Shown: piece after piece, positions 43,705 to 52,607 of the stretch
How positions within the stretch are numbered: the first letter of the stretch is position 1
Layout: each line of letters starts with the position of its first letter
Source: Arthrobacter sp. ZGTC412
GTDB lineage: Bacteria; Actinomycetota; Actinomycetes; Actinomycetales; Micrococcaceae
DNA length: 64,000 nucleotides
Reading direction: 5' to 3'
Assembly (NCBI RefSeq): GCF_002929215.1
Contig: NZ_PJII01000019.1
Span: 1-64,000, forward strand
The notes under the pieces: model-generated
What the model was told of the DNA's origin: nothing
Seen by the model: only the letters and a program-made list of their open reading frames with translations
The model's database searches: none
Translations under genes and position numbers: made by a program

Positions 43705-45212
43705 TAGAGCGCGTCCTTGATTTCGGAGGGCACCATGCTGTGCTTGGGCAGGACCAGGCCCAGCGGCAATGAGGCGGCGAAGGCGGTGTCCTGCGCGCCG
43801 TAGGCGCGGCGCAACAGCACCCGGGCGGTGCCGGAGGTCTGTTCGATGGCGGCCACGGCATCAGGCAGCCGTTCTTTGTCGGTCACGGTGGCGGTGACGA
43901 CCATGCCGAAGTTCACCAGGCCGGCGCCGCGGGCTTCTTCCTGGGCGGTCTGCACTGCGGAGCGGGCATCGACCAGCGCGCGGGCGCTGGGCCGGGTTCC
44001 GGAGGTGATGCGGACGTTTGCGTTGTTCTGGTCCCGCTCGACCACGGTGGCGGCCTTGGCGGAATCCATCGGACGGTAGAGCAGCGAGACGCGTTTGCGG
44101 TCAATGTCCCCGTGCGGGGCCAGCAGCCGGGACAGAACCGAGGAGTTCACCGAACCCCGCGGCGCACCCGTCATGGTCCAGGAAACCGAGAACGCGGAAT
44201 CGTGGCGGTAGTCCTCCCAGTTCGCCTGGGTAGCGGTGGGGCCGACCTCACCCCAGGTCAGGGAGACCGGGGAGCCGGCGGCGTGGGCTTCATCAATGAT
44301 CAACGCTGCAGGCGGGTCGTAGGCGATGCGGACGACCTCGCAGAGTTCCTGCGCGGACATCGGCCGGGCGATACCGGCACCGGTGGACTGCAGCCGGGCT
44401 GACAGGCCGGGGATCCGGGAGGCGAGGTCCCGGGCGACGTCTTCGGGCGTGCGCTTCTTTGACCCGGCGCGCAGGGAGGCGTTGAAGGTCAGGGACACCC
44501 ACGCACGGACCGTGGCTGATCCTTCCGGGTAGGTGTTTACGACCTCGCGCAAAATGGCCTGTGCGAATTCGGGTGCGTTCGGGTCGATGTTCATTTCGAC
44601 TTCGTTCCGGAGCCGGTACCCGGAATCGGGTGCGGTCTCGACGGTGACGGCCGCGGCGTCCAGTCCGGCTTCGTCGGCAAGGCCGGCGAGCCAGCCGCCC
44701 CAGTTAGCGACCCATGCGTCGACCTGCTCAGGGTCCACCAGGGAGGCCCCGTCGGGTTCGGTGGAGAAGATGACGGTGAAGTGGCTGGTGGCCGGCACGT
44801 GCAGCATGGCGAACGGGCGTTTGTAGGAGTCTGTGAACTCGTACAGGGTGGACTTCGCGGCCAGGCCGGGGATCTGGTACATGCCCCACTCGGTCACTCC
44901 CAGGGGGCCGGAGCGGTAGAGGTTCGTTCCGGAAGACTTGGAGAGCCGGAAGGTCATGCGGGTGCCGAAGCGGTCTACGACGGACTGGCCGTGCTTGTCC
45001 TTGACTGTCAGCAGCAGGGCGCTGGCCCCGGCAACGGCGAGGACAGCGAGGCCCGGGAACAGGCCCCAGATAGCGAAGGTGGTGATTCCCAGCAACAGCC
45101 CGGCCATCACAATGCCGGTGCCAATGGCACCGAGGTTGCCTAAACCGGCGGAGCGCGGCACGCGCCAGTTGCCGTAGGACGGTTCCTTGTATTCGATGTT
45201 AATTGCTGCCAC
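43704..45212 (-). CDS. SCO6880-family mating protein (VirB3/VirB4-N-like)
   Basis: 502 residues. Starts with YKEPSYGNWRVPRSAGLGNLG, two close membrane helices (about 28-70), then a long cytoplasmic part with YKRPFAMLHVPATSHFTVIFS. This is the SCO6880 family of actinobacterial conjugation clusters. Shares one base with the next gene and overlaps the VirB6-like gene by 14 bp. Confidence 0.85.
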   Translation of the reverse strand: MAAINIEYKEPSYGNWRVPRSAGLGNLGAIGTGIVMAGLLLGITTFAIWGLFPGLAVLAVAGASALLLTVKDKHGQSVVDRFGTRMTFRLSKSSGTNLYRSGPLGVTEWGMYQIPGLAAKSTLYEFTDSYKRPFAMLHVPATSHFTVIFSTEPDGASLVDPEQVDAWVANWGGWLAGLADEAGLDAAAVTVETAPDSGYRLRNEVEMNIDPNAPEFAQAILREVVNTYPEGSATVRAWVSLTFNASLRAGSKKRTPEDVARDLASRIPGLSARLQSTGAGIARPMSAQELCEVVRIAYDPPAALIIDEAHAAGSPVSLTWGEVGPTATQANWEDYRHDSAFSVSWTMTGAPRGSVNSSVLSRLLAPHGDIDRKRVSLLYRPMDSAKAATVVERDQNNANVRITSGTRPSARALVDARSAVQTAQEEARGAGLVNFGMVVTATVTDKERLPDAVAAIEQTSGTARVLLRRAYGAQDTAFAASLPLGLVLPKHSMVPSEIKDAL

Positions 45213-46494
45213 TGGGGCCCTCCCCGGTTGAATCCTGCGCGGTCTTTTCGATTGCCTGCGACGTCTTGGTCGCCACCTGTGCCCCGGCTGCTAGAGCCAT
45301 GCCGGTCGGGCCAGCAGCTCCTGCCCCGCCACTTGCCCCAGCCGCTGCTCCTGCGGAGCCTGCTTTGCCTGCGGCCGAAGCGCCAGCGGCTCCGCCCGGA
45401 CCCGTAACACCGGGGGTGGGCTGACCTCCGCCGCCTCGGGGACCAGACGCTCCGTCACTGCCTTTCGGCGAAGCGCCGGCGGAAGTGCTCTGCGTACTGG
45501 CCGTAGTGCTTGGTGTCGCGGGGATTGGCGCGGCATTGCCTCGTCCGCTGCCGCCGCGGCCCAGGGACACGGCACCGGTGGCCATCGCACCAACGGCAGC
45601 CCCGGCTGCAGCGCCGCTGCCCGAGGCAACGGCACCAACCATCGGCGTGACGAACCGCATTAATGCCGGAAGTGCGAATAGGGCAACGAGCATCAACGTG
45701 AACCCCGTGATAGAGCCGACCAGGGCGTCCTTCCCGCTGGTGTTGCCCATCAAAAGGAAAGCGACCGAGTACACGATGGCTGCCGCGGGCTTGTAAAGAA
45801 TGAACGCGATGGTCCAACCCACTGCTTTTTGGAACCACTGCCGGCCCATCTCCGTGTTCGTGAACGCGGCTGTGGTGGGCAGAATGCCCGCCAGGATTAC
45901 CAACATGCCGCTGCGGACCACCATCAGGACGATCTGGACCAGTGAAGCAATCAACCCGACCAGGCCCAGGACGATGAGGATGAATACCCCAACCTCCGTC
46001 TGGCCGGTCATGACAAGGATGCTCATCGACTGAGCAAATCCCTTCCCGTCCGTGGAACGCTCAATGATGGCGGCCGAAAAAGTATCTGCGGCAATGACCA
46101 AAATAGAGATGACTCCCAGGCCAAGGCCGGACACCAGGGTGAGGGTGAGCAGCGAACGGAGCAGATCCTTTAGCGGTGCCCCGCGCTGTTCCCAGATCAT
46201 CCGGATGCCGCCGATGATGACGGCGAGGACCGCCAGTGTCAGCGTCCAAGTCATCAGCTCGCTGTTGACTATCGACACCACGGGACTTGGCCCAGTCCTG
46301 TCCTCGCTGATCAGGTTCACCGTGGGCATCGAAACCCAGAAGGTAGACAGAGTCGTCACCATCTGGCTCATGCCGTCCATGATGGCCTTGGCAAGATTTT
46401 CGATTGCATCGTCCGCGATCCCCGCAGCAACGTTGCCGAGGCTCTGTTCGCCCAAGCAATACATGTCCCAGGCTTGGCATTCCTTTTCTGCCAT
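45199..46494 (-). CDS. VirB6/TrbL-like polytopic channel protein
   Basis: 431 residues. About six membrane helices between residues 75 and 280 (e.g. LTLAVLAVIIGGIRMIW, GVFILIVLGLVGLIASLV), followed by a Gly/Ala/Ser/Pro-rich tail of about 120 residues with GRGGSGRG. Typical of inner-membrane VirB6/TrbL homologues in Gram-positive mating systems. Confidence 0.82.
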   Translation of the reverse strand: MAEKECQAWDMYCLGEQSLGNVAAGIADDAIENLAKAIMDGMSQMVTTLSTFWVSMPTVNLISEDRTGPSPVVSIVNSELMTWTLTLAVLAVIIGGIRMIWEQRGAPLKDLLRSLLTLTLVSGLGLGVISILVIAADTFSAAIIERSTDGKGFAQSMSILVMTGQTEVGVFILIVLGLVGLIASLVQIVLMVVRSGMLVILAGILPTTAAFTNTEMGRQWFQKAVGWTIAFILYKPAAAIVYSVAFLLMGNTSGKDALVGSITGFTLMLVALFALPALMRFVTPMVGAVASGSGAAAGAAVGAMATGAVSLGRGGSGRGNAAPIPATPSTTASTQSTSAGASPKGSDGASGPRGGGGQPTPGVTGPGGAAGASAAGKAGSAGAAAGASGGAGAAGPTGMALAAGAQVATKTSQAIEKTAQDSTGEGPSGSN

Positions 46495-46495
46495 G

Positions 46496-47242
46496 TCAGA
46501 CGCCGGCCCAAGGGAGGAACGAACTCAGATCACTGATCTGGCGAACCGCTCCACCGCCCGCGGGCGGGATATCGAGTTTCCAATCGCCGTCCTCCCACAA
46601 CAGCGACGTTGAGATAGCACCGTATCCGCCATCTGCAGTCTTGAAAGCCAGCTCCACGACTGCTGCTTCGGAGGTGTACGAATGGATCATGAAACCGGCG
46701 ATCTGAACCTTGGGTGAGGTCCCGCCCCCGACGTCCTTGCCTTCCTTGATGGCCTGAACCGCTTTGTCCCGAGAGGGGCTGTCAGCTGAAAGCTCCAGGT
46801 AAAGCTGCTTTGCATAGCCATTGAACGATGAAGCCCACATGTTTGCCGTCGCGTAGAGAGCCCCTGTCGGGGACTGGGCAAAGCATGACCTGAGCCCATC
46901 CGTGCCCACTGTTCCAGGACCTGCTGTTGACGGATCTGTGGGAACCGCCATGGTTCCTAGAAGCTCCCACTTGGACTGAGGCGCAGTTCCAAGCGTTGGT
47001 TCATTGCTGCCGGGAAGCCCGCAGACGCTCTTGTCAGCCCCAGCTGAAGCACTGGGGCTGACAATGGCTGAGCTGTTGGTTTCTGTCGGGGCAGGGGCTG
47101 GCTGTGCGTTTCCCTGTCCTTTGGGGAGAAGGAAGATCACGATGGTTGCTGCGATCAGCGCAACCACCAGCGCGGCAGCAATAATGAACCCGGGCTTGGT
47201 GAACGGATTGCTTTCGGTGGTGCTCTCTGTTGACTGGCTCAT
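46496..47242 (-). CDS. VirB8/TcpC-like single-pass protein
   Basis: 248 residues. One membrane helix at about 18-39, a Pro/Ser/Ala-rich linker, then an extracellular domain with WKLDIPPAGGG near the end, the pattern of NTF2-fold TcpC/VirB8 proteins. Position between VirB2-like and VirB6-like genes supports this; family assignment is by architecture only. Confidence 0.65.
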   Translation of the reverse strand: MSQSTESTTESNPFTKPGFIIAAALVVALIAATIVIFLLPKGQGNAQPAPAPTETNSSAIVSPSASAGADKSVCGLPGSNEPTLGTAPQSKWELLGTMAVPTDPSTAGPGTVGTDGLRSCFAQSPTGALYATANMWASSFNGYAKQLYLELSADSPSRDKAVQAIKEGKDVGGGTSPKVQIAGFMIHSYTSEAAVVELAFKTADGGYGAISTSLLWEDGDWKLDIPPAGGGAVRQISDLSSFLPWAGV

Positions 47243-47269
47243 GGTGAACCTCCCGTTGTTGGTGCTGGC

Positions 47270-47539
47270 TTAGACGAAGGCGCGGACGATACCGGCGGCA
47301 CCGGTAATGATGATGCAGCCCAGGAGGACCCAGCCGAGTTTGCCAATAGCCTGTGCGCCTTCACCGCGCTGCAGCTGGATGACCATGCCGATGCCGACGA
47401 TGATGACGCCCAAGACGCCCAGAACCAGGCCGATGCCGGAGGCCCAGTTCAGGACCAGGAGTAGCCCGTCTGCCTCTGCAGGGATGGTCGGAGTGGGGTT
47501 GGGGATGACGCCGGTTGCAAGTGCGGAGAAGTAGTTCAT
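47270..47539 (-). CDS. VirB2/TrbC-like small membrane protein (pilin candidate)
   Basis: 89 residues with two hydrophobic helices (about 30-52 and 68-88) joined by QLQRGEGAQAIGKLGW, the hairpin layout of VirB2/TrbC pilins. No classic signal peptide. Located upstream of the VirB8- and VirB6-like genes, as expected. Confidence 0.72.
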   Translation of the reverse strand: MNYFSALATGVIPNPTPTIPAEADGLLLVLNWASGIGLVLGVLGVIIVGIGMVIQLQRGEGAQAIGKLGWVLLGCIIITGAAGIVRAFV

Positions 47540-47550
47540 GGTGAGACCTT

Positions 47551-48147
47551 TCAGTAAGCGGTGTTTGATGTGTCGGCAGCCAAGGTGGCTATGTCAGTAA
47601 TGAAGCGTTGAAATTCGCGGGTCGGGACCGTGTCGTTTCCCAGCCGCCATGCCTCGACCCAAGGCAGGGTCCAGAGCCGGGGCGCTCCCCCGCCGACGAT
47701 GGTGGCGAAGTCACGCAGCGCTTTGGGGGTCTTTCCCGGTGCGTCCGCCAGGATCACGAGGCCGAGCAGGTCAGCTTTCGGTGCGGCTCCTGACACCCAT
47801 TGGGTCAGGGCGCTCCTTGCGGCTGTGAGGCCGCGCATGTCTGAGCGGCAGACCAGCAGCACCCGCGGCTCGCTTCCGTCCTGGAGGACGGGCCAACAGT
47901 GATTGGTGGCGCGTGCCCCAAGGAGGTCCGCGATTCTGCTTTCGCCTGCTCCCCCATGTGCGCCGATAATCCACAATGCGGCGGAACCGCTCATGGTGCG
48001 GCGGGCCAGTCTGTCCGCTGCGTCGGGTTCGACCATTCCCTTCAGAGGTGCACTGATGACTGCCGGCGGCATGTACGTACCCAGTGTTTCCTCTTCCGAG
48101 ATGTCGGTAGTGGGGCTGGTGATCCAGGGGTTCAGGGTCTGTTGCAT
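47551..48147 (-). CDS. DUF6668-type P-loop-like protein
   Basis: 198 residues. The segment ALWIIGAHGGAGESRIADLLG resembles a degenerate Walker A loop, followed by LLVCRSDMRGLTAARSALTQW. This matches proteins of the DUF6668 group seen in actinobacterial conjugation operons. Mechanism unknown. Confidence 0.7.
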   Translation of the reverse strand: MQQTLNPWITSPTTDISEEETLGTYMPPAVISAPLKGMVEPDAADRLARRTMSGSAALWIIGAHGGAGESRIADLLGARATNHCWPVLQDGSEPRVLLVCRSDMRGLTAARSALTQWVSGAAPKADLLGLVILADAPGKTPKALRDFATIVGGGAPRLWTLPWVEAWRLGNDTVPTREFQRFITDIATLAADTSNTAY

Positions 48148-48183
48148 GGTTCCTCCTTTCGAAAGTCCGGATGATGGGTGGGT

Positions 48184-49656
48184 TTACAAGCCTTTGGCGA
48201 CGGCGGCCGCGGCCGCCAGCCATGCGCGCTGGGTGGCAGGCTGGAGGGCTTCATAGCGGATGGGGCCGTTGACCAGCGCCGGATCGTAGGGAATCCGGAC
48301 GACGGCCCGGACGAACGGTTCAAAGCCGTCCGCGATCCGCTGGGCCTCGTCCTTGGCCCGCTTCAAGGCGTCCCCTGACATGGCCCGCTTGGCGTCGGTG
48401 GATTCGGAGACGATGACAACGGCGTTGCGGGCCAGTTCAGCATCGTGGCCACCACGGGATTCGAGGGTCTGCAGCGTCAGCCGGGCAGCTTCTGCGCGGT
48501 CTTCAATGGCAGTCACCGGTACGACGAGCTGGTTGGTGTGGTGGATCATCCGGCGCCAGTTCGCTGCGCGGGCGGTGTTGCCCGAGTCCATGACCACCAG
48601 TCGGTAGTAGCGGGTGAGGACCTGGTGGGCGATGTCGACTTCCTCGGCGGTGACTTCGTGGTCGCCTTCTTCGTTTTCGTCCGAGCGCAGGACGTCGAAC
48701 TTGTCGGCCGTTTGGTGGTGGACGTACTTGGCGATTTCGGCGGCGTTCGTGGACGGTGAGAGCAGTTCGGTCGAGGAATCGATCAGGTCCAGGACGCTGC
48801 GGTCGTGGGCGCCCTTTTCGGTCCGCCAGCCTAGGGTGCCTTGGGATTCGTTGTTGTCCCAGGCGACCGTCGCGGCCCCGCTGTAACGGGCGAGGATGGC
48901 CGAGAGCATGACGACCGTGGGGGTCTTGTTCGCCCCGCCCTTGCGGTTGACCACGGCGATGGTCCGGGGACCGGGCCAGTGCTGGCTAACCATGCGGATA
49001 TCCTCCCGCTCGGAGAGTTCTTCGGCGGACGGGGCCATCCGGAAGCCAAGGCGCGTGAGCGCACCCCGCCAGCCCTGTGTGGCCGGCTCCAGGACGGGGG
49101 CGCTGACCAGGAACGAGGTTTCATTCAAACTGCGCCGGGTCGCCGGCCGTTCCTCCGTTAACACTGCCGTCTCCGGGTCCGAGGTGTCCGGCGCGGCCGT
49201 GGTCTCTGACGCAACGGGATTCGGCGGCCACTGCTGGCGGTCCACCGCGGCTGCGATGGCAACCGCCGGTTCGGCCGGTGCGGCAACAGGCTCAGGCGAA
49301 GGGGCCGGAACGGTATCAATGACGGCCGGAGCTGCCCTCTCTGACGTGGGCCCGGATGCTTCTGCCCGGCGTCGGGCGGGGCGTGGCTCGTAGGAGACGG
49401 ATTCGATCCTGTTGTCCGGGTGCACGATCAGTTCACCGTGCCCTTCGGGATCCTCGATCTGGACCCTGACGGGACGGTTCAGTGTCTGCGCCTCGCCCAC
49501 GACGAGGGCCATGGCGTTGTTGCGAAGATCCTGCAGGGACTCCCCGGCGGGGACGATGCGGGAGTTACCCGCGACGACGACCTCAGCCGTTCCGTTGTCA
49601 CGGACGATGGCCCTGATGTTGGGAAAGGCCAGGACCTCGGTTGATGTGGTGCTCAT
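48184..49656 (-). CDS. MinD/ParA-like ATPase of the mating operon
   Basis: 490 residues. About 200 N-terminal residues are a variable Ala/Pro-rich region; the ATPase follows with deviant Walker A NRKGGANKTPT, then the switch DNNESQGTLGWRTE and VVMDSGNT. The family resembles SCO-type ParA-like proteins in conjugation clusters and is not the plasmid partition ParA (that is at 57974). It may place the mating machine at a cell site. Confidence 0.8.
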   Translation of the reverse strand: MSTTSTEVLAFPNIRAIVRDNGTAEVVVAGNSRIVPAGESLQDLRNNAMALVVGEAQTLNRPVRVQIEDPEGHGELIVHPDNRIESVSYEPRPARRRAEASGPTSERAAPAVIDTVPAPSPEPVAAPAEPAVAIAAAVDRQQWPPNPVASETTAAPDTSDPETAVLTEERPATRRSLNETSFLVSAPVLEPATQGWRGALTRLGFRMAPSAEELSEREDIRMVSQHWPGPRTIAVVNRKGGANKTPTVVMLSAILARYSGAATVAWDNNESQGTLGWRTEKGAHDRSVLDLIDSSTELLSPSTNAAEIAKYVHHQTADKFDVLRSDENEEGDHEVTAEEVDIAHQVLTRYYRLVVMDSGNTARAANWRRMIHHTNQLVVPVTAIEDRAEAARLTLQTLESRGGHDAELARNAVVIVSESTDAKRAMSGDALKRAKDEAQRIADGFEPFVRAVVRIPYDPALVNGPIRYEALQPATQRAWLAAAAAVAKGL

Positions 49657-49698
49657 GGGCTACTTCCTTTACGTGTGTGAGATGGACAGTTCCGGCGC

Positions 49699-50208
49699 TT
49701 AGGACGAGGGGGTCGTTAAGCGGGTGACCTTCCACGGCGCTTCCTCGCCCGTGCGGAGCAGCTGCACCCTGTACGTCCCGGCGTCAGTCGGTACATCTGC
49801 CTTGACGCCGTAGCCGTTGGCTTCATCGACGCTCAGCGTGGCCGGGCCGGTGACGCGGCTGGCGGGAATGTTGGCCGGGTCAACAGCCGAGTAATCGGCA
49901 GTGGTCTTTGGCGTCAGCCAGCGGGCAAGATCGTTAGCCCACTGCGTTTCCTCCACACCAGGGCGGGCAAAGTCCGCCATGGCCTTTTCAGCGACGTCAA
50001 CAGCCGCGTCCTTGCTGGCCTGATCCCAGGTAATGCCGATCGTGGCCGGGACCGTACCCCCGGGAGCCTGCGGGCCGCTGCTTGCGCTCAGCGAAACGGG
50101 CGCTGAAGGCGTGGCGGTCGATTCTGCCGGTGCAGGCGTGGTGTTTGCTGCCGGTGCGCACGCGGCGCAGAGCAGGGCTACTGCGATGAGGGCCAGGGGC
50201 TTCTTCAC
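49699..50208 (-). CDS. Mating-operon lipoprotein
   Basis: 169 residues. Signal peptide with lipobox ending at Cys17 (ALLCAAC), a Thr/Pro/Ser linker, then a domain with AEKAMADFARPGVEETQWANDLARWL. The TcpC-like layout suggests an extracellular partner of the channel. No family name is certain. Confidence 0.72.
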   Translation of the reverse strand: MKKPLALIAVALLCAACAPAANTTPAPAESTATPSAPVSLSASSGPQAPGGTVPATIGITWDQASKDAAVDVAEKAMADFARPGVEETQWANDLARWLTPKTTADYSAVDPANIPASRVTGPATLSVDEANGYGVKADVPTDAGTYRVQLLRTGEEAPWKVTRLTTPSS

Positions 50209-51281
50209 TTTTTCTCCTCTTGGGTGGGCAGGTACAGGAAAGCTGAAGGGACGTCGCTGCTGACGGTCCGGGTGTAGTAGTTGTGGTCATCCGGGGGCGG
50301 GTTGCCGTTGTAGCCCTCTTCGACGTAGGTCCCGTTGTCCTTGACTTCCTTGACCACGGCGACGTGACCGTAGGTTGGGTCCGCTCCCCCTGCCCCGGGT
50401 GCGTACCAGACGACCGCGCCCACCCGAGGCGTTTTGCCCGTGGCCCAGCCTTTGGCGTCCCAGCCGGCCTTCCAAGTCAGCGCGGAACCCAGGCCCTGCC
50501 CGTCGGGGCGGAAGGTGCCGTTGAGGAACTTGAACGGTGCGCCGGCGGACCCCATCTGCTGGTTCACCCGCCACAGGGCAAAGTCCACGCATTCGCGGTA
50601 GAACATGCCGAGCGGCGACGCCGCTGCACCTGTTCCGGCCTGCATCCAGGTCGGTAAGTTCTTCCACGGGTAGTCATCCCCGGCGCCGGACTGTCCTAGG
50701 ATGGCGCAGCCGCTGCCTTCCAGTGAGAATTGGCCGTCAGAGAGCGCCTGGACGAGTTTCACTGCCTCGGGCCAGTACCGCTGGTAGTGGTACGGGTCAG
50801 CGTTGCGCTGGACCTTGTTCCCGGCAATGGTGGGTTCCAACAGCTCCCAGCCGTCCACCTTCTGCAGCGCCTTGATGAAGTTTGTGGCGCTGATGGTCGG
50901 GTCCATGCGGTCTGCGTAGGAACCCCACGCGCCGTTGTCGCGTTGCTGGAACAACCCCCGGGAATCCGGGCCGGCACCATCGCCGTAGTCGAGAGCACGC
51001 AGCCCGGACTCCCCCAGGGCAACCATGACGCTGATCATTTGACCCTTCACGGGCAGATCCAAGGCCTTGCCGGCGCCCAGGATCGCCGCAGCATTCTTCA
51101 ACTGCTCCTGAGAATAGCCATCGACTTTGGTGTCGCCGTTGATAGCCACTGAGACGGTCTGACCGCAGTCGCCAGCAGCGGACTTCGCTGGGGCAATAAG
51201 CAAGAGTATGGAGAAAACCAGCCCGAACAAGAGGCCGGGGACCACGATCAGCGCCACGAGGCCAAGCGACTTCCGTTGCAT
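50205..51281 (-). CDS. Secreted CHAP-domain cell-wall hydrolase (VirB1-like)
   Basis: 358 residues from ATG 51281 (AGGGGG 7 bp upstream; a longer frame to 51386 lacks this). Membrane anchor at 8-30, a lytic-transglycosylase-like middle region (VALGESGLRALDYGDGAGPDSRGLFQQRDNGAWG), then a CHAP domain with CVDFALWRVN (nucleophile Cys) and YGHVAVV (His). Opens peptidoglycan for the channel. First gene of the operon. Confidence 0.85.
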   Translation of the reverse strand: MQRKSLGLVALIVVPGLLFGLVFSILLLIAPAKSAAGDCGQTVSVAINGDTKVDGYSQEQLKNAAAILGAGKALDLPVKGQMISVMVALGESGLRALDYGDGAGPDSRGLFQQRDNGAWGSYADRMDPTISATNFIKALQKVDGWELLEPTIAGNKVQRNADPYHYQRYWPEAVKLVQALSDGQFSLEGSGCAILGQSGAGDDYPWKNLPTWMQAGTGAAASPLGMFYRECVDFALWRVNQQMGSAGAPFKFLNGTFRPDGQGLGSALTWKAGWDAKGWATGKTPRVGAVVWYAPGAGGADPTYGHVAVVKEVKDNGTYVEEGYNGNPPPDDHNYYTRTVSSDVPSAFLYLPTQEEKK

Positions 51282-51329
51282 GTGGATCCCCCTTTGAGCC
51301 TCAGCTGTCGACTGGCTCGACCACAACGA

Positions 51330-51363
51330 TACATGCATGTAGTGAACACGTACAACGCTTGTA
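51330..51363. promoter_or_regulatory. Two TACA-n-TGTA inverted repeats in the divergent promoter of the mating operon
   Basis: TACATGCATGTA (51330-51341) and TACAA-CGC-TTGTA (51351-51363) have centres about 21 bp apart, two turns of DNA. They lie between the first mating gene and the alpha/beta hydrolase gene, so a dimeric regulator could bind both sites cooperatively. Confidence 0.5.
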
Positions 51364-51455
51364 GTGGGCATGTTCATATCTGGCACGCTAAGGGAACGTT
51401 ACGATGATTGGGCTCCGTTCCTCTTCCCTGGCTCGGCACTGAAGGGTGACACCCA

Positions 51456-52607
51456 ATGCTGACGACACCTCGCCGACTGGCCGGCTTGGCGTTCCTTGTA
51501 CCGGCGGCCGCCCTTTCTGGATTCGCGGTTGTCATGGCCCGCAAGATCGTTAAACGGGGACCAAAGGACTACCGTCGTGCCGAACTGACAGATGATGGAC
51601 GCAGAGTCCGCATCGATTTGGACGACTACACGAAAGCCCTTGGCGACTTTGGCGTGTTCGACCCTGTGGCAGAGCGCTACACGAGAGTCGGTGAGGTCAC
51701 GCTGATCGATGAGGATCGAAAGTACGTGGAGCGGCGGATCCATCCCTCGGGCTCGGGGCCGGCGTCCTTGGGGCCCCTGGTCGATTGGACCCCCGATGTG
51801 TTCTTTGAACCCTCTGCTGTGGCCGGACGGTTTGAAGAGGTGCACATCCCCACCGTCTACGGCGTGGCGCCCGCGTGGTTGTTCGAAAGAAAGAAGACAG
51901 ACACATGGGTGATCCATATCCATGGCAGCTGGACCGACCGCTCGATCATGTTCCGGGACGTCCACGCTTTCGGTCCCTTGGGATTTACCTCCTTGGTTCC
52001 GTCATTCCGGAGTGACCAAGAGGTCAGCCCACCGCAGGCCGAATCGAGCCACCTTGGGCAAACCGAATGGCGTGATGTGGAAAGCGCTGTGGCCTACGCC
52101 GTGGCTCATGGAGCGAAGCGAATCATCCTCTCGGGCTGGTCAATGGGTGGGACCATTGCCCTGCTCACAGCGGAGCGCAGCACTTACCGGGACCGGATTG
52201 TCGGGGTCGTCCTGGTAGGGCCGGTCACGAGCTGGCGTAAGACCATCACAGCGGGGGCGGCGCGGGCAGGGGTGCCGACGGTAGGGGCCGGCCTTGTCAT
52301 GTGCCTGTTGCAGGCCCCCCCGTTCGCGAGGATGCTCGGGCTGGAGGAACCGATCGATTTCGATGCACTTGAATGGGTCGATGTACCTAACCGGGTGGCA
52401 GTCCCGACGCTGGTCTTGCACTCCAGCGCAGATCAAGAGGTTCCCTGGGAGTTCTCGGTGGCGTTCCAACGCGCGAATCCTGACACCGTCACCCTGATTC
52501 CCCTACCCGAGGCGCACCATACCCAAGAGTGGAATGCCTCTCCTCGTGCTTTCACCAATGAACTCACGAGCTGGATCAGCAAAACGATCTTGACTGAGCA
52601 AGGCTAA
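51456..52607 (+). CDS. Alpha/beta hydrolase
   Basis: 383 residues. N-terminal hydrophobic helix (about 6-27) that may anchor it; nucleophile elbow SGWSMGG, then HSSADQEVPWE (Asp) and PEAHHTQEW (His). RBS AAGGG before ATG 51456. Convergent overlap of 4 bp with the membrane-protein gene. Substrate unknown; the conserved order next to mating genes may be chance. Confidence 0.82.
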   Translation: MLTTPRRLAGLAFLVPAAALSGFAVVMARKIVKRGPKDYRRAELTDDGRRVRIDLDDYTKALGDFGVFDPVAERYTRVGEVTLIDEDRKYVERRIHPSGSGPASLGPLVDWTPDVFFEPSAVAGRFEEVHIPTVYGVAPAWLFERKKTDTWVIHIHGSWTDRSIMFRDVHAFGPLGFTSLVPSFRSDQEVSPPQAESSHLGQTEWRDVESAVAYAVAHGAKRIILSGWSMGGTIALLTAERSTYRDRIVGVVLVGPVTSWRKTITAGAARAGVPTVGAGLVMCLLQAPPFARMLGLEEPIDFDALEWVDVPNRVAVPTLVLHSSADQEVPWEFSVAFQRANPDTVTLIPLPEAHHTQEWNASPRAFTNELTSWISKTILTEQG

